A DNA stretch of 64,000 nucleotides from Opitutia bacterium (GTDB lineage Bacteria > Verrucomicrobiota > Verrucomicrobiia > Opitutales > Seribacteraceae). The notes under the pieces are model-generated. The model saw nothing but the letters and a program-made list of their open reading frames with translations. It ran no database searches and was not told where the DNA came from. Shown here piece after piece: positions 1 to 9,697 of the stretch (positions within the stretch are counted from its first letter, which is position 1; every line of letters starts with the position of its first letter). The stretch spans positions 1 to 64,000 of the forward strand of contig NYYP01000023.1 of assembly GCA_002686835.1 (NCBI GenBank), given 5' to 3'. The translations under genes were made by a program, and so were the position numbers.

Positions 1-1
1 A

Positions 2-1567
2 AACCCAGACTCCATGCATGCCGAACGGGTGGATGGATATAATCCTCTGGCCGTGGCCGATGCGATTAAGCGCAAGAAAGCATTGCTTGAGCAGGGCGAT
101 GGACCCGTTCTTCTGGAAACCATCACTTACCGCTATTCCGGACACTCCCCATCCGATGCATCTTCTTACCGGATCAAGGAAGAGATCGAAGCGTGGCAGG
201 CAATTGATCCTCTGGAAGCTTATGCCAAGGAAATCATTGATGCTGGCTTAGTAACCGCCGATCAGATCGATCAACGCAAGACACAGACCACTAAGGCGAT
301 GACTCAGGCATGTCGACTGGCATCAAGTTTGGAGATTTCTCCCCGTTTACCATCTGAAAAAATTGCGGGGCTTATGTTCTCCAAGCGTAAGGTAGAAAAT
401 TACGATCCCTCGCGGACACCAGAGCTTACTTTGCCTGCGGCCGAAAACCCAAGGGTACAAGCACTGGTAAAGAAATCACGGGCCGGAATCATCGACGGCA
501 AACCGGTTTCCAAAAACAAGGTATATCAATACCGCGATGCAATCTTCGAAGCTGCTTTTCATCGATTCCAGAATGATTCCACCCTGGTTGCTTACGGGGA
601 AGAAAATCGCGACTGGGGAGGTGCATTTGCCTGTTACCGTGGGTTGACTGAGTCCCTGCCTTACCATCGTTTGTTCAACTCTCCCATTTCCGAAGCCGCA
701 ATTGTTGGATCTGCGGTCGGATATGCTTTGTCCGGCGGCCGGGCCTTGGTCGAGTTGATGTATTGTGACTTTATGGGACGGGCGGGAGATGAAATATTTA
801 ACCAGCTGGCCAAGTGGCAAAGTATGTCCGCTTGTGTTTTGGAAATGCCCGTGGTTTTGCGCGTATCGGTGGGTTCAAAATATGGTGCCCAGCACTCTCA
901 GGATTGGTGTGCGATCTGTAATCATATTCCTGGCTTACAGGTTGTTTTCCCATCCACGCCCTATGATGCCAAGGGAATGCTCAATACCGCACTTGCTGGG
1001 AGCGACCCGGTGGTATTCTTTGAGAGCCAGCGCCTCTATGATATTGGTGAGCTCTTCGAAAAAGAAGTACCCGAGGGATATTACGAAGTGCCTTTCGGGC
1101 CTCCTGCCCAGCGCCGGGTGGGTAGTGATGTTACCATCATTACCGTGGGTGCCACGATGTACCGGGCACTGGAAGCCGCTGATATTCTGGAGCAAAAATA
1201 CGGCGTGACCGCAGATGTGTTTGATTGTCGTTCGATCACCCCGCTTGACTATGAACCACTGGTTGAATCGGTTCGCAAAACCGGCAAGGTCTTACTTTCT
1301 TCCGATGCCTGTGAACGTGGATCTGTGATGCAAGACATCGCTTCTAATCTTAGCCAACTGGCATTTGATGAACTGGATGCACCGCCCGTGGTTGTTGGTT
1401 CCCGCAATTGGATCACTCCATGTGCAGAGGTCGAAGAAGACTTCTTCCCCCAACCCGAGTGGATGATCGACGCGATTCATCAAAATATTATGCCTCTCCC
1501 CGGTCATGTGATGAGTACCAATCCGACCACCGGAGAATTGATCAAGCGATATAAGGAAGGGGTATAG
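2..1567 (+). CDS. Thiamine-diphosphate-dependent 2-oxoacid dehydrogenase E1, alpha/beta fused (5'-truncated by window edge)
   Basis: Frame is open upstream of the ATG at 14 ([12 protein letters not shown]...), so the gene starts outside the window. Alpha-subunit C-terminal motif '[10 protein letters not shown]' is followed by a complete beta-like part ('[15 protein letters not shown]', '[18 protein letters not shown]', 'VFFESQRLY', '[12 protein letters not shown]'). Confidence 0.85.
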   Translation, partial: NPDSMHAERVDGYNPLAVADAIKRKKALLEQGDGPVLLETITYRYSGHSPSDASSYRIKEEIEAWQAIDPLEAYAKEIIDAGLVTADQIDQRKTQTTKAMTQACRLASSLEISPRLPSEKIAGLMFSKRKVENYDPSRTPELTLPAAENPRVQALVKKSRAGIIDGKPVSKNKVYQYRDAIFEAAFHRFQNDSTLVAYGEENRDWGGAFACYRGLTESLPYHRLFNSPISEAAIVGSAVGYALSGGRALVELMYCDFMGRAGDEIFNQLAKWQSMSACVLEMPVVLRVSVGSKYGAQHSQDWCAICNHIPGLQVVFPSTPYDAKGMLNTALAGSDPVVFFESQRLYDIGELFEKEVPEGYYEVPFGPPAQRRVGSDVTIITVGATMYRALEAADILEQKYGVTADVFDCRSITPLDYEPLVESVRKTGKVLLSSDACERGSVMQDIASNLSQLAFDELDAPPVVVGSRNWITPCAEVEEDFFPQPEWMIDAIHQNIMPLPGHVMSTNPTTGELIKRYKEGV

Positions 1568-1586
1568 TTTTACACGGTTACTCAAA

Positions 1587-2321
1587 ATGAGTTATCTGGA
1601 AAAACATTCGGACAAGGTAGACACCTTTGTCGGTGTCTGCCATCACCTGGCTGCCAAACAGTATGTCACCGGACATGGTGGCAACCTGGCCTGGAAACTT
1701 GAGGAAGATGTTATCCTGATCACTCCGACCAAGCACAACAAGGGAGATGTAAGCCGGGACAATGTCGTGTTTATTAACCTTGCCGGGGAAACCATCGAGG
1801 GATCCGTTAAACCAACTGGTGAGACCCCCATGTATGTAAACTTCTTCCGTGAGCGCCCCGATGTACAGTCGGTGCTTCATTGCCACCCGCCCCACCTGAA
1901 TGCGTTTGCGATCTCGGATTCGAAGAACTATCACATGCGTCCTTTGTTTCCGGAAACAATTACTGAGGTAGGGCCCGTGCCTGTGGTTCCTTATGGGGAG
2001 CCATTGACTCAAAAATTGGCGGATAATTTTTTGCCATTTTTACCGAAGTACAATGGATTCCTCATGGAAAATCACGGCTATGTGTTTCTTACTCCGTGGG
2101 ATATTAAATGGGCTCAGATGTGCACAGACTTGTTAGAAATGACAGCGCTTCATATTATTCATGCCCGGAGTCTCGGAGGAAATATCAAGGAGATTGGTTA
2201 TGAAGATCTTCGGGATATGGGCAACATTATGAGTACCCGTGGTCTTCCATTACCCGGTGCTCCTGGCGAATGGAACAGCCTGGAGGAAATGTATTATCCG
2301 GACGGTCCACCTGCATCCTAA
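1587..2321 (+). CDS. Class II aldolase/adducin family protein
   Basis: 'GHGGNLAWKLEEDVILITPT', 'VLHCHPPHLNAFA', 'FLMENHGYVF' metal-binding His pattern of class II aldolases. Confidence 0.88.
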   Translation: MSYLEKHSDKVDTFVGVCHHLAAKQYVTGHGGNLAWKLEEDVILITPTKHNKGDVSRDNVVFINLAGETIEGSVKPTGETPMYVNFFRERPDVQSVLHCHPPHLNAFAISDSKNYHMRPLFPETITEVGPVPVVPYGEPLTQKLADNFLPFLPKYNGFLMENHGYVFLTPWDIKWAQMCTDLLEMTALHIIHARSLGGNIKEIGYEDLRDMGNIMSTRGLPLPGAPGEWNSLEEMYYPDGPPAS

Positions 2322-2339
2322 TTTCTTAGATTATATTTT

Positions 2340-4154
2340 ATGCCTACCACCAAGATTGATCGTGCCCGGGAACTCGCGGAGCGTGCCCGGACTTCTCATC
2401 ACGGGGTCTATCTCACTGGACCCAATCAGGTACAGGTCCTCGACGACGAACTACCTGAAAGTGCCTTAAATGGAGAGAACTATTTACTGGCCAGTTTTGG
2501 AAATTGCCGCTGTGCATCCGATGCCAAAGCAATCCGTCAGTTTGATGCTCATGCCCGGGTGCCATCCGGTACCGATCGCATTGCTCTTGGTCATGAAACC
2601 TTACAGCTCGTGCTCGAAGCACCTGAGGGATCCAATGTAAAATCTGGGGATGTGGTGGTGGTCACTCCAGGTCATGCCACCGAACCAATTGACCCACTTA
2701 CCTTTGAACCAAGTGATTCGGGTGTACTTTCGGCACTTGGGTATTCCTACCGTTACCTGGGTGGATTGCGTCAGTTCAATTTTGTCCCAGCTGGAGCCCC
2801 CGCTTATGTGAAAGCTCAGGGGTTTGGTGATTTTTTCAATGCGGTCAATCCTGCGGATACCACCAGTCTGGTAACCCTGGCTCATGCCGAGCCCTTTGCC
2901 TGCAATTACGGGACAAATAAGCACATCTATACTTTCGGGGAGGATGGTGAATTCCGTTACGGTGTGCCCCCGAAGGCAATCGTTGCCTACCTCTCTGGTA
3001 CAGCACGTATGGCCATGATCAACCTGACCATTGTGGCCAGTGTGCCCGACGAGGACTTACCTCCTGTTGTTTATATTACCGGTTCTCAGGCCAAGTTGGA
3101 TGAGATGGAAGAATATGCCCTGATCAAGGATTTGCGATTACGTGGAACCCGGGTGGTCCTGATTGACCGCAAGGACCCCGAAATCATTTCCAAACTCACT
3201 GAATTCGGGAAGCCTGCGGTGGTCTGGACCAATTATGCTTCCAGGGAAACCTATGAGCAGGCCAGTGCGATCATGGCAGAAGGGGGCAATCTGAACAGCT
3301 ATGCCGGAGCGGTGGATCCTGATCTTTCCTTTACTATGCCAATTGCGAAAGCACCTGCTTTTGATGATTTTGCAGAGGAAGCCCATTTCCAGATTGAGGA
3401 GATGCACCATAACCTTTCACCGAATGACTTGAACCGTCACCGTGGCCTGGCCAAAGACCCAAAGGTTGCCCTGCTTGGGTTTGAAGCTGGTTCAGCGAGA
3501 GAGGGTGCTTACCTAAATCAGCTTCCCGAAGGCACCGGAGTATTGCTATCCCTTGATGGGGAGGCCCGGGAAGGTTACAACACCTGTCTGCTTCAGGAGG
3601 GTGGGTTTACTGATGTATTTATTGCAGGTACCGGGGAGGATGCAGTTGCTGCGTATGCTGCGATCGAAACCCAGCTTGCCCGTTCTGCGGCAGTCAATTT
3701 TGTCGATGGCGATGCAAATGTACCCATTCGTTCGAAAAATGCTCATTATGTAACCCGTCATCAAATTTGCGGGAAAAATGTTCCCTGGTATATGACCAAT
3801 ACCTCTGAGCCCCATGCCGACGATATGCTTGTGCAGGCTTCTAGTCCGGTATCTTTTGACTGGATGGTCAAAGGAGTGTGCGGATTACAGAATGTTCCCA
3901 CCATGATGGAAGAGGTGGAAGCGACTCAGCCCTTTGGGTCCTTCTTTGCCTTTGCCGAACTGGAAGATCTTCCCTGGGTGGAAACCACCGCGTCTGCTTT
4001 CCGTGAAGCCGGCGAAAAAGTTGATGGGTCTGCCAAACAAGCACTCCTTGCTGGTGCGGATGCCCTGGCAATCAATAACGATGTCTGGGGAAGAAATGTG
4101 GAAGAAGCCCTGTACGAAGGGTATGGTCTGACCCATCCGCTCAATCTCGCATAG
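2340..4154 (+). CDS. Zinc-type alcohol dehydrogenase (MDR)-like protein, 604 aa, possibly sorbose/sorbitol-phosphate reductase-like
   Basis: N-terminal 'GNCRCASDAKAIRQFDAHARVPSGTDRIALGHETLQLVLEAPEGSNVKSGDVVVVTPGH' resembles a GroES-like MDR domain; remainder resembles a nucleotide-binding fold but is long and divergent. Confidence 0.55.
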   Translation: MPTTKIDRARELAERARTSHHGVYLTGPNQVQVLDDELPESALNGENYLLASFGNCRCASDAKAIRQFDAHARVPSGTDRIALGHETLQLVLEAPEGSNVKSGDVVVVTPGHATEPIDPLTFEPSDSGVLSALGYSYRYLGGLRQFNFVPAGAPAYVKAQGFGDFFNAVNPADTTSLVTLAHAEPFACNYGTNKHIYTFGEDGEFRYGVPPKAIVAYLSGTARMAMINLTIVASVPDEDLPPVVYITGSQAKLDEMEEYALIKDLRLRGTRVVLIDRKDPEIISKLTEFGKPAVVWTNYASRETYEQASAIMAEGGNLNSYAGAVDPDLSFTMPIAKAPAFDDFAEEAHFQIEEMHHNLSPNDLNRHRGLAKDPKVALLGFEAGSAREGAYLNQLPEGTGVLLSLDGEAREGYNTCLLQEGGFTDVFIAGTGEDAVAAYAAIETQLARSAAVNFVDGDANVPIRSKNAHYVTRHQICGKNVPWYMTNTSEPHADDMLVQASSPVSFDWMVKGVCGLQNVPTMMEEVEATQPFGSFFAFAELEDLPWVETTASAFREAGEKVDGSAKQALLAGADALAINNDVWGRNVEEALYEGYGLTHPLNLA

Positions 4155-4183
4155 ATCAATTTTAATCAAAAAACACAAATATT

Positions 4184-5005
4184 ATGAGTTGGACAAATTT
4201 AGAAGGTAAAGTGGTGATCATAACGGGCGGAGCTGCCGGGATTGGACTGGCAGTTGCCCAGGGATTCGTGGAAGTCGGTGCCAAGGTAATGATTGCAGAT
4301 TTTGCCGAAGATGCCGGACAGAAAGCTGCCGAGGAAGTTTCCCAAAAGGGATCCGGAGAGGCTGCCTTTGCCCGTTGTGATGTCTCCAGCAAAGCGGATG
4401 TGGACGCCGTGGTTGCCAGGACAATTGAAAAGTGGGGCACAGTGGATGCACTGGTCAACAATGCGGGGATCAATATTCCACGCCTTCTCGTCGATCCAGC
4501 CGGTAAGGAAGAATTAACCGAGGATGTTTGGGACAAGGTATTTGCAGTGAATGTGAAGGGACAGTTCCTTTTTGCTCAGGCGGTGGCACGGGTCTTTTTT
4601 CAGCAGTCCAAACCTGGTGTGTTGATCAATATGTCATCCGAGTCCGGGCAGGAGGGAAGCGAAGGACAAAGCGTCTATGCTGCCACCAAGGCGGCTAATC
4701 ATAACCTTACCCGATCATGGGCGAAGGAATTGGGTAAGTCCAACATCCGTGTGGTCGGAGTGGCTCCCGGAATTATGGAAACCACGGGTATGCGCAGTCT
4801 CGCCTATGAGGAATCACTCGCTTACACCCGTGGGATTTCGGTGGAAGAATTACGCTCTAAATATGGCAGTGTATCTTCTATCCCTCTGGGTCGTAGTGGA
4901 AAGCTCACGGAAGTTGCAGATCTGGTTGTCTACCTGGCTTCTGACCGGGCATCTTACTTACACGGAACCACCGTAAATCTTTCTGGCGGTAAATCCCGGG
5001 GGTAG
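4184..5005 (+). CDS. Short-chain dehydrogenase/reductase (sorbitol-6-phosphate dehydrogenase-like)
   Basis: 'VVIITGGAAGIGLAVA' Rossmann motif, 'NNAG', 'YAATKAANHNLTRSWAKEL' catalytic YxxxK, C-terminal 'GTTVNLSGGKSRG'. Confidence 0.88.
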   Translation: MSWTNLEGKVVIITGGAAGIGLAVAQGFVEVGAKVMIADFAEDAGQKAAEEVSQKGSGEAAFARCDVSSKADVDAVVARTIEKWGTVDALVNNAGINIPRLLVDPAGKEELTEDVWDKVFAVNVKGQFLFAQAVARVFFQQSKPGVLINMSSESGQEGSEGQSVYAATKAANHNLTRSWAKELGKSNIRVVGVAPGIMETTGMRSLAYEESLAYTRGISVEELRSKYGSVSSIPLGRSGKLTEVADLVVYLASDRASYLHGTTVNLSGGKSRG

Positions 5006-5116
5006 CATTTTATATTCTAATCATCCTCTGATTGTGGGTCAGAGGTGAAGAATAATTTTATCAGGTCTCATGTAATTTTACTTGTACGATAGAATTACCT
5101 AATTTTGCATAGTTGT

Positions 5117-6439
5117 ATGAATTCACGCCGCGCTTTCCTACGACTTGCATCCTCGTCCGTTTTTTTCCCCTATGTAGCCAAGACATCATGGGCTAAGGTA
5201 TCACCATCCAATCGTTTGTACCATGCAAGCTTTGGCGGGCAAGGCATGGCCAAAACGGATCTTAGAAAAATAGCCAGTCATTCCAATGTAACCGTACGGG
5301 CGATTGCTGAGATTGATCCATCCAGAAGAAAGCAAGCTCAGGCTCTTTTTAAGGAGGCAAAGATTTACGCAGATTGGCGGGAGATGTTGGAAAAGGAAGG
5401 AGACTCCCTCGACTCAGTCAATATATCCACCCCGGATCATATGCATGCACCACAAGCGATGTTGGCGATGCAAAAAGGGATTCATATTTATGGACAAAAG
5501 CCTCTCACCCATGGGGTGGCAGAATCGAGAGCACTGACAGAGTACGCCCGCAAGAATAAGATTATTACCCAAATGGGGATCCAATGCCACTCCACCCAGG
5601 AATACCGTACCGCCGTGCGGATTGTACATGATGGGATTATTGGAAAACTGGTGGAGGCTCATTCTTTTAGTGACAAAACCTGGGGAGACCCTGAACCACG
5701 ACCTGAGCGCAAAGATCAAATTCCTGCGGGGCTTGATTGGGATCAATGGGTTGGCCCGGCACCTTACCATGACTTTATCAAAGGATACTACCACCCAGGG
5801 AAATGGAGAAAGCGACTTGATTACGGAGGGGGTACTTTTGGGGATATGGGTTGTCACATTTATGATCCAACCTTCAAGGCACTTGGTCTGACATATCCCA
5901 TATCCTTAAGGTCGGAAGGACCTGTGCCAAACAAACACAACTGGGCAGTGGATGCAGTGGTTCATTATCTCTTTCCCAAGACTCCCCATTCTGAGGGTGA
6001 GCAACTTCCGGTCACTTGGTATGATGGTGCTGCCCGGCCTCCTTCCAGGATCTCCAGTTTGCTTGAAGGGAAGGCACTACCCAAGCAAGGTTCGGTTATT
6101 GTGGGGACCGAAGGGGTGATGTTGCTCCCTCATTTGGGTATGCCCAGTCTGTATCCGAAAAAGAAATTTTTGAAGTTTAAATTACCAGTAGTTAAAGGGT
6201 CCAATCACTGGCATGATTTTATTGATTCTGTTCTAGGTAGAAAGTCCCTGCCTTCAGCAAACTTTGATTATGCTGGGCCGCTCACTGAAACCGTTTTATT
6301 AGGAGGTATTGCATCCAGGTTTAAGGGAGAGGAACTGAAATGGAATGCCCCAGCACTCGAGTTTACGGGTCATGGCGCAGCCACATCTTTTGTACGCCGA
6401 AAATATCGGAGTGGCTGGGAAGTGGAAGGTCTTGGTTGA
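5117..6439 (+). CDS. Gfo/Idh/MocA family oxidoreductase with Tat-like signal
   Basis: 'MNSRRAFLRLASSSVFF' N-terminus; 'GGQGMAKTDLRKIASHSNVTVRAIAEIDPSRRKQA', 'NISTPDHMHAPQAMLAMQKGIHIYGQKPL'. ORF track starts at a TTG (5105); ATG at 5117 is preferred. Confidence 0.85.
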   Translation: MNSRRAFLRLASSSVFFPYVAKTSWAKVSPSNRLYHASFGGQGMAKTDLRKIASHSNVTVRAIAEIDPSRRKQAQALFKEAKIYADWREMLEKEGDSLDSVNISTPDHMHAPQAMLAMQKGIHIYGQKPLTHGVAESRALTEYARKNKIITQMGIQCHSTQEYRTAVRIVHDGIIGKLVEAHSFSDKTWGDPEPRPERKDQIPAGLDWDQWVGPAPYHDFIKGYYHPGKWRKRLDYGGGTFGDMGCHIYDPTFKALGLTYPISLRSEGPVPNKHNWAVDAVVHYLFPKTPHSEGEQLPVTWYDGAARPPSRISSLLEGKALPKQGSVIVGTEGVMLLPHLGMPSLYPKKKFLKFKLPVVKGSNHWHDFIDSVLGRKSLPSANFDYAGPLTETVLLGGIASRFKGEELKWNAPALEFTGHGAATSFVRRKYRSGWEVEGLG

Positions 6440-6440
6440 G

Positions 6441-6469
6441 CCAAAAAAAAGCACCGAATGCACGGTGCT
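6441..6469 (-). terminator. Putative intrinsic terminator for the minus-strand sulfatase transcript
   Basis: Stem AGCACCG (6450-6456)/CGGTGCT (6463-6469), 6-nt loop; on the minus strand it is followed directly by a T-run (complement of the A-run at 6443-6450). It lies about 155 nt past the sulfatase stop. Confidence 0.5.
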
Positions 6470-6624
6470 GTTAAAAAGATTTAAAGCCTTAAGTCTGTCG
6501 ACCTTCCTTTACGAGTAGTAGCTTTTAATATTTTGTCGAAGGAGCAGTTCTTGTACTGAATATCTTTTGTATCGGTACTATACCCCCTTTTTTTTCCAAA
6601 TTCCAATTTTTCTTAAAATTTTTT

Positions 6625-8145
6625 TCAGGAAGGTTTATATCCCTGGGGAAGGTAGCTAATTTCGCGATCATTGGGAACGGCTTTTCCCGGTGTGCAACGG
6701 CCGTTACTGACTTCTTTTTCAAGCAGTTCCAATAGCTCTTTTACTTTCTTGGGTTTCTTAGTGAATAGATTGTTTTGCTCTGCTTTGTCCCTGTTAAGAT
6801 CAAACAGCTGCATGGGGGGCAACCCGGCCTTTCTTGCACCAGCTTCATTTGGTTGGCTCCAGCCGCCACTACCCGCTGACAGACAAAGTTTCCAATTGTT
6901 TTTACGAATAGCAAAAGATCCATCGATAGAATGACTAACCAAGGTGCTTCTTTGATTCTTTTGTTTGCCATCAAACAATGGCAATAAACTAAATGAGTCC
7001 TCTCCGGCCTGGTCGTCCATTTTCTTGCCGATTATACCTGCAAGGGTTGAGTATAGATCGGTCAGGCAAACCAAAGCCTTGCTGTGTTGTCCACGGTTGA
7101 TCCTGTTGGGCCAGCGGGCAATAAGAGGAACGCGGTGTCCACCTTCATGTATATCTGACTTGGATCCACGATATCCGCCACTCGGATCATGTCCAAAACT
7201 TTTGAGTTTCGGAAAATTAGCCTCCCGAGAACATCCATTATCACTGGTGAAAAAGACCAGCGTGTTGTCATCCATACCGGCACTTTTTAAGGCTTTGAAT
7301 AAATCACCCATATGATGATCCACTTGCATGACGAAGTCTGCATAGGGGTTCATCTTGCTCATTCCTTTGAAAGGAGGAACTGGCACAATCGGAGTATGCG
7401 GAGCGGGGAGGGGAAGATAGAGGAAAAAAGGTTTATTCTCATTTGCCCGCTCTTTTATGTAAGCAATACTTTTGTCAAACAGATGGGGAAGTACCTGATC
7501 GATTTCAAAATCGGGGGCAATTGGTCCATTCCTGTACCACCCATATGGATCTTTATTTTTATGTACTCCTTCTTCGCGATTGGGTATTGCGGTTGGTCGA
7601 CCGGTGTCCACCCAGACATACGGAGGCATATCCAGGGAACCACAATGTCCATAGTAATTGGTAAATCCATTGATATCCGGACCATTTTTGACCGGCTTGG
7701 AAAAATTGATGTTTTGCCAGCCGTTACCTGTCCGGTCCCAGTCCCAACCGAGGTGCCATTTGCCAATCATCTGGGTGTGGTATCCTGCTTTTTTTAATAG
7801 ATGCCCAACGGTTGCCCGACTTGCAGGAATTAAATGCTTACTGGTTCCGCCGAGTACTCCTCGGGCAAGACGCGACCTCCAGTTATAACGGCCTGTCAGC
7901 ACACCATAGCGGGTGGGTGTGCAAACGGAACTGGAGGTGTGGGCATCATGAAAAGTGAGCCCCTCATCCGCCATCTTTTGCAGGTGTGGAGTTTTGATTT
8001 TACAATCTTTATTGGTCGGAGAGACATCGCCGATCCCCAGATCGTCCGCTAGTACAAAGATGACATTAGGGTGATTGGTAGCTTCCGTGTTCCCGATAAG
8101 AAAACTAACCAAAGTAAAAAATAAAAATGAATATATGATTTTCAT
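6625..8145 (-). CDS. Sulfatase (arylsulfatase-like, formylglycine type)
   Basis: Signal peptide; 'NVIFVLADDLGIGDVSPTN', 'SSSVCTPTRYGVLTGRYNWR' (C-x-P-x-R), 'VGHLLKKAGYHTQMIGKWHLGW'. Confidence 0.95.
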   Translation of the reverse strand: MKIIYSFLFFTLVSFLIGNTEATNHPNVIFVLADDLGIGDVSPTNKDCKIKTPHLQKMADEGLTFHDAHTSSSVCTPTRYGVLTGRYNWRSRLARGVLGGTSKHLIPASRATVGHLLKKAGYHTQMIGKWHLGWDWDRTGNGWQNINFSKPVKNGPDINGFTNYYGHCGSLDMPPYVWVDTGRPTAIPNREEGVHKNKDPYGWYRNGPIAPDFEIDQVLPHLFDKSIAYIKERANENKPFFLYLPLPAPHTPIVPVPPFKGMSKMNPYADFVMQVDHHMGDLFKALKSAGMDDNTLVFFTSDNGCSREANFPKLKSFGHDPSGGYRGSKSDIHEGGHRVPLIARWPNRINRGQHSKALVCLTDLYSTLAGIIGKKMDDQAGEDSFSLLPLFDGKQKNQRSTLVSHSIDGSFAIRKNNWKLCLSAGSGGWSQPNEAGARKAGLPPMQLFDLNRDKAEQNNLFTKKPKKVKELLELLEKEVSNGRCTPGKAVPNDREISYLPQGYKPS

Positions 8146-8206
8146 GAAAAATAAAATTGGCTGATAAGTTTGAATTTACCCTGAATGAACTCATTGTTTT
8201 ATCCAA

Positions 8207-8220
8207 CTAAGAAGTCTTAG
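8207..8220. promoter_or_regulatory. Inverted repeat CTAAGA-AG-TCTTAG in divergent sulfatase intergenic region
   Basis: Perfect 6-bp arms with 2-nt spacer, between divergent start codons (8145 and 8294). Confidence 0.3.
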
Positions 8221-8293
8221 ATTCGTTAAAAATAATTTTCAACCAAGCTAGAATCTCCTCGAAAGATTAAGGGAGTGTATCAATATAAGTTAC

Positions 8294-9682
8294 ATGAAAT
8301 TGAATCAAATAATTCCTAGTGTTGAAAGGTTTATACTCCCTCTTTTGTGTTTGGTGCTTCCGTCCTTTTTAACCGCTCAGGAAAATACGAACCTGAATGT
8401 AATCGTTATTTTTACCGATGATCAGGGATACCAGGACCTTGGTTGCTTTGGTTCCCCTGATATACGCACGCCCCGTATTGATCAGATGGCAAAAGAAGGG
8501 ATGCGGTTGACCAGTTTTTATTCGGCCAATCCGGTATGCTCGGCGTCCCGCGCAGCCTTGCTGACAGGTTGCTACCCCAAACGGGTGCTCGCGGAAAAGA
8601 CAGTTCTTTTCCCCCGGGACAGGGAGGGACTCAATCCTGCAGAGACAACCATCGCAGACATGTTTAAAGAAGCCGGTTATGCAACCGCTTGCGTAGGCAA
8701 GTGGCACCTGGGTCACCATCCAGAATTTTTACCTACCCGCCAGGGATTCGATTCCTACTTTGGAATTCCTTATTCCAATGACATGAGCCATCCTGAGGGA
8801 ACCAAGCGCCCGAAATACGGACAATGGGACACTTACTGGAAGGATCGTCAAAGCAGTGCTCTATGGAAAACACCCCTGTTGAGGGATGAAGAAATTATCG
8901 AGCACCCAGTGGATCAAAGAATGATTACCCGACGCTATACCGATGAGGCTCTTTCCTTTATCCGTAAATCAAACGAACAATCTAAACCTTTCTTTTTGTA
9001 TCTCGCCCATAGTATGCCCCATGTTCCGTTGTATTTACCGGACACCCTGCACGATCCAAAATCACCTTATCCATACAGAGATGTGATTGAGCATATCGAT
9101 GAACAGGTTGGAAGGATTATAGACTTACTTGGCCAACTTCGGCTTACCCAAAACACCCTGGTAGTTTATACCTCGGACAATGGTCCATGGTTACGCTTTA
9201 AACATCATGGCGGGCAGGCACTTCCTTTGAGAGAAGGGAAGGGCACCACCTTTGAGGGAGGAATGCGGGTGCCCTGTGTGGTCTGGGGACCAGGAAGAAT
9301 ACAGGCAGGCTCAAAGTCAGACGAAATGATGTCCACCATCGATCTGTTGCCTACATTCTCCTCGTTGGCTGGGGTAAAGTTAAAAACCAATGGACCCATA
9401 GACGGACTGGATCAATCGGCTATGATTTTGGGCAATGGCCCCACTGTCCGTAATGAATTTTTATACTATGCCAGGAATCTGCAGGCGTTTAGGCAGGGAA
9501 ATTATAAGCTGCGTAAGATGGGTAAGTCTGTGCAGTTGTACGATCTATCCAAAGACATTGGAGAAAAAGAAAACCTGGCCGGCCAAAAGCCTGAGCTTGC
9601 CCAAAAACTTATTGCGAGAATGTCACAGTTGGACGAGGAAGTAACCTCAGGGATGAGGCCGATTGGCAGTCTGAAGCAATAA
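8294..9682 (+). CDS. Sulfatase (formylglycine type)
   Basis: 'LNVIVIFTDDQGYQDLGCFG', 'NPVCSASRAALLTGCYP' (C-x-A-x-R), 'EAGYATACVGKWHLGHHP'. Confidence 0.95.
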   Translation: MKLNQIIPSVERFILPLLCLVLPSFLTAQENTNLNVIVIFTDDQGYQDLGCFGSPDIRTPRIDQMAKEGMRLTSFYSANPVCSASRAALLTGCYPKRVLAEKTVLFPRDREGLNPAETTIADMFKEAGYATACVGKWHLGHHPEFLPTRQGFDSYFGIPYSNDMSHPEGTKRPKYGQWDTYWKDRQSSALWKTPLLRDEEIIEHPVDQRMITRRYTDEALSFIRKSNEQSKPFFLYLAHSMPHVPLYLPDTLHDPKSPYPYRDVIEHIDEQVGRIIDLLGQLRLTQNTLVVYTSDNGPWLRFKHHGGQALPLREGKGTTFEGGMRVPCVVWGPGRIQAGSKSDEMMSTIDLLPTFSSLAGVKLKTNGPIDGLDQSAMILGNGPTVRNEFLYYARNLQAFRQGNYKLRKMGKSVQLYDLSKDIGEKENLAGQKPELAQKLIARMSQLDEEVTSGMRPIGSLKQ

Positions 9683-9697
9683 ACCAAAAAAAAGGGC

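Noticed and set aside
476-820. Antisense ORF inside the E1 gene, and many similar overlapping ORFs in the track (e.g. 935-1195, 2601-2924, 12763-13059, 44979-45404)
   Set aside because: They lie opposite or in alternate frames within genes with clear family motifs; their translations have no recognisable motifs and fit random open frames.
9683-9697. Bidirectional terminator between sulfatase 2 and the HDAC-like gene
   Set aside because: An A-run is present but no stem of useful length fits in the 15-nt gap.
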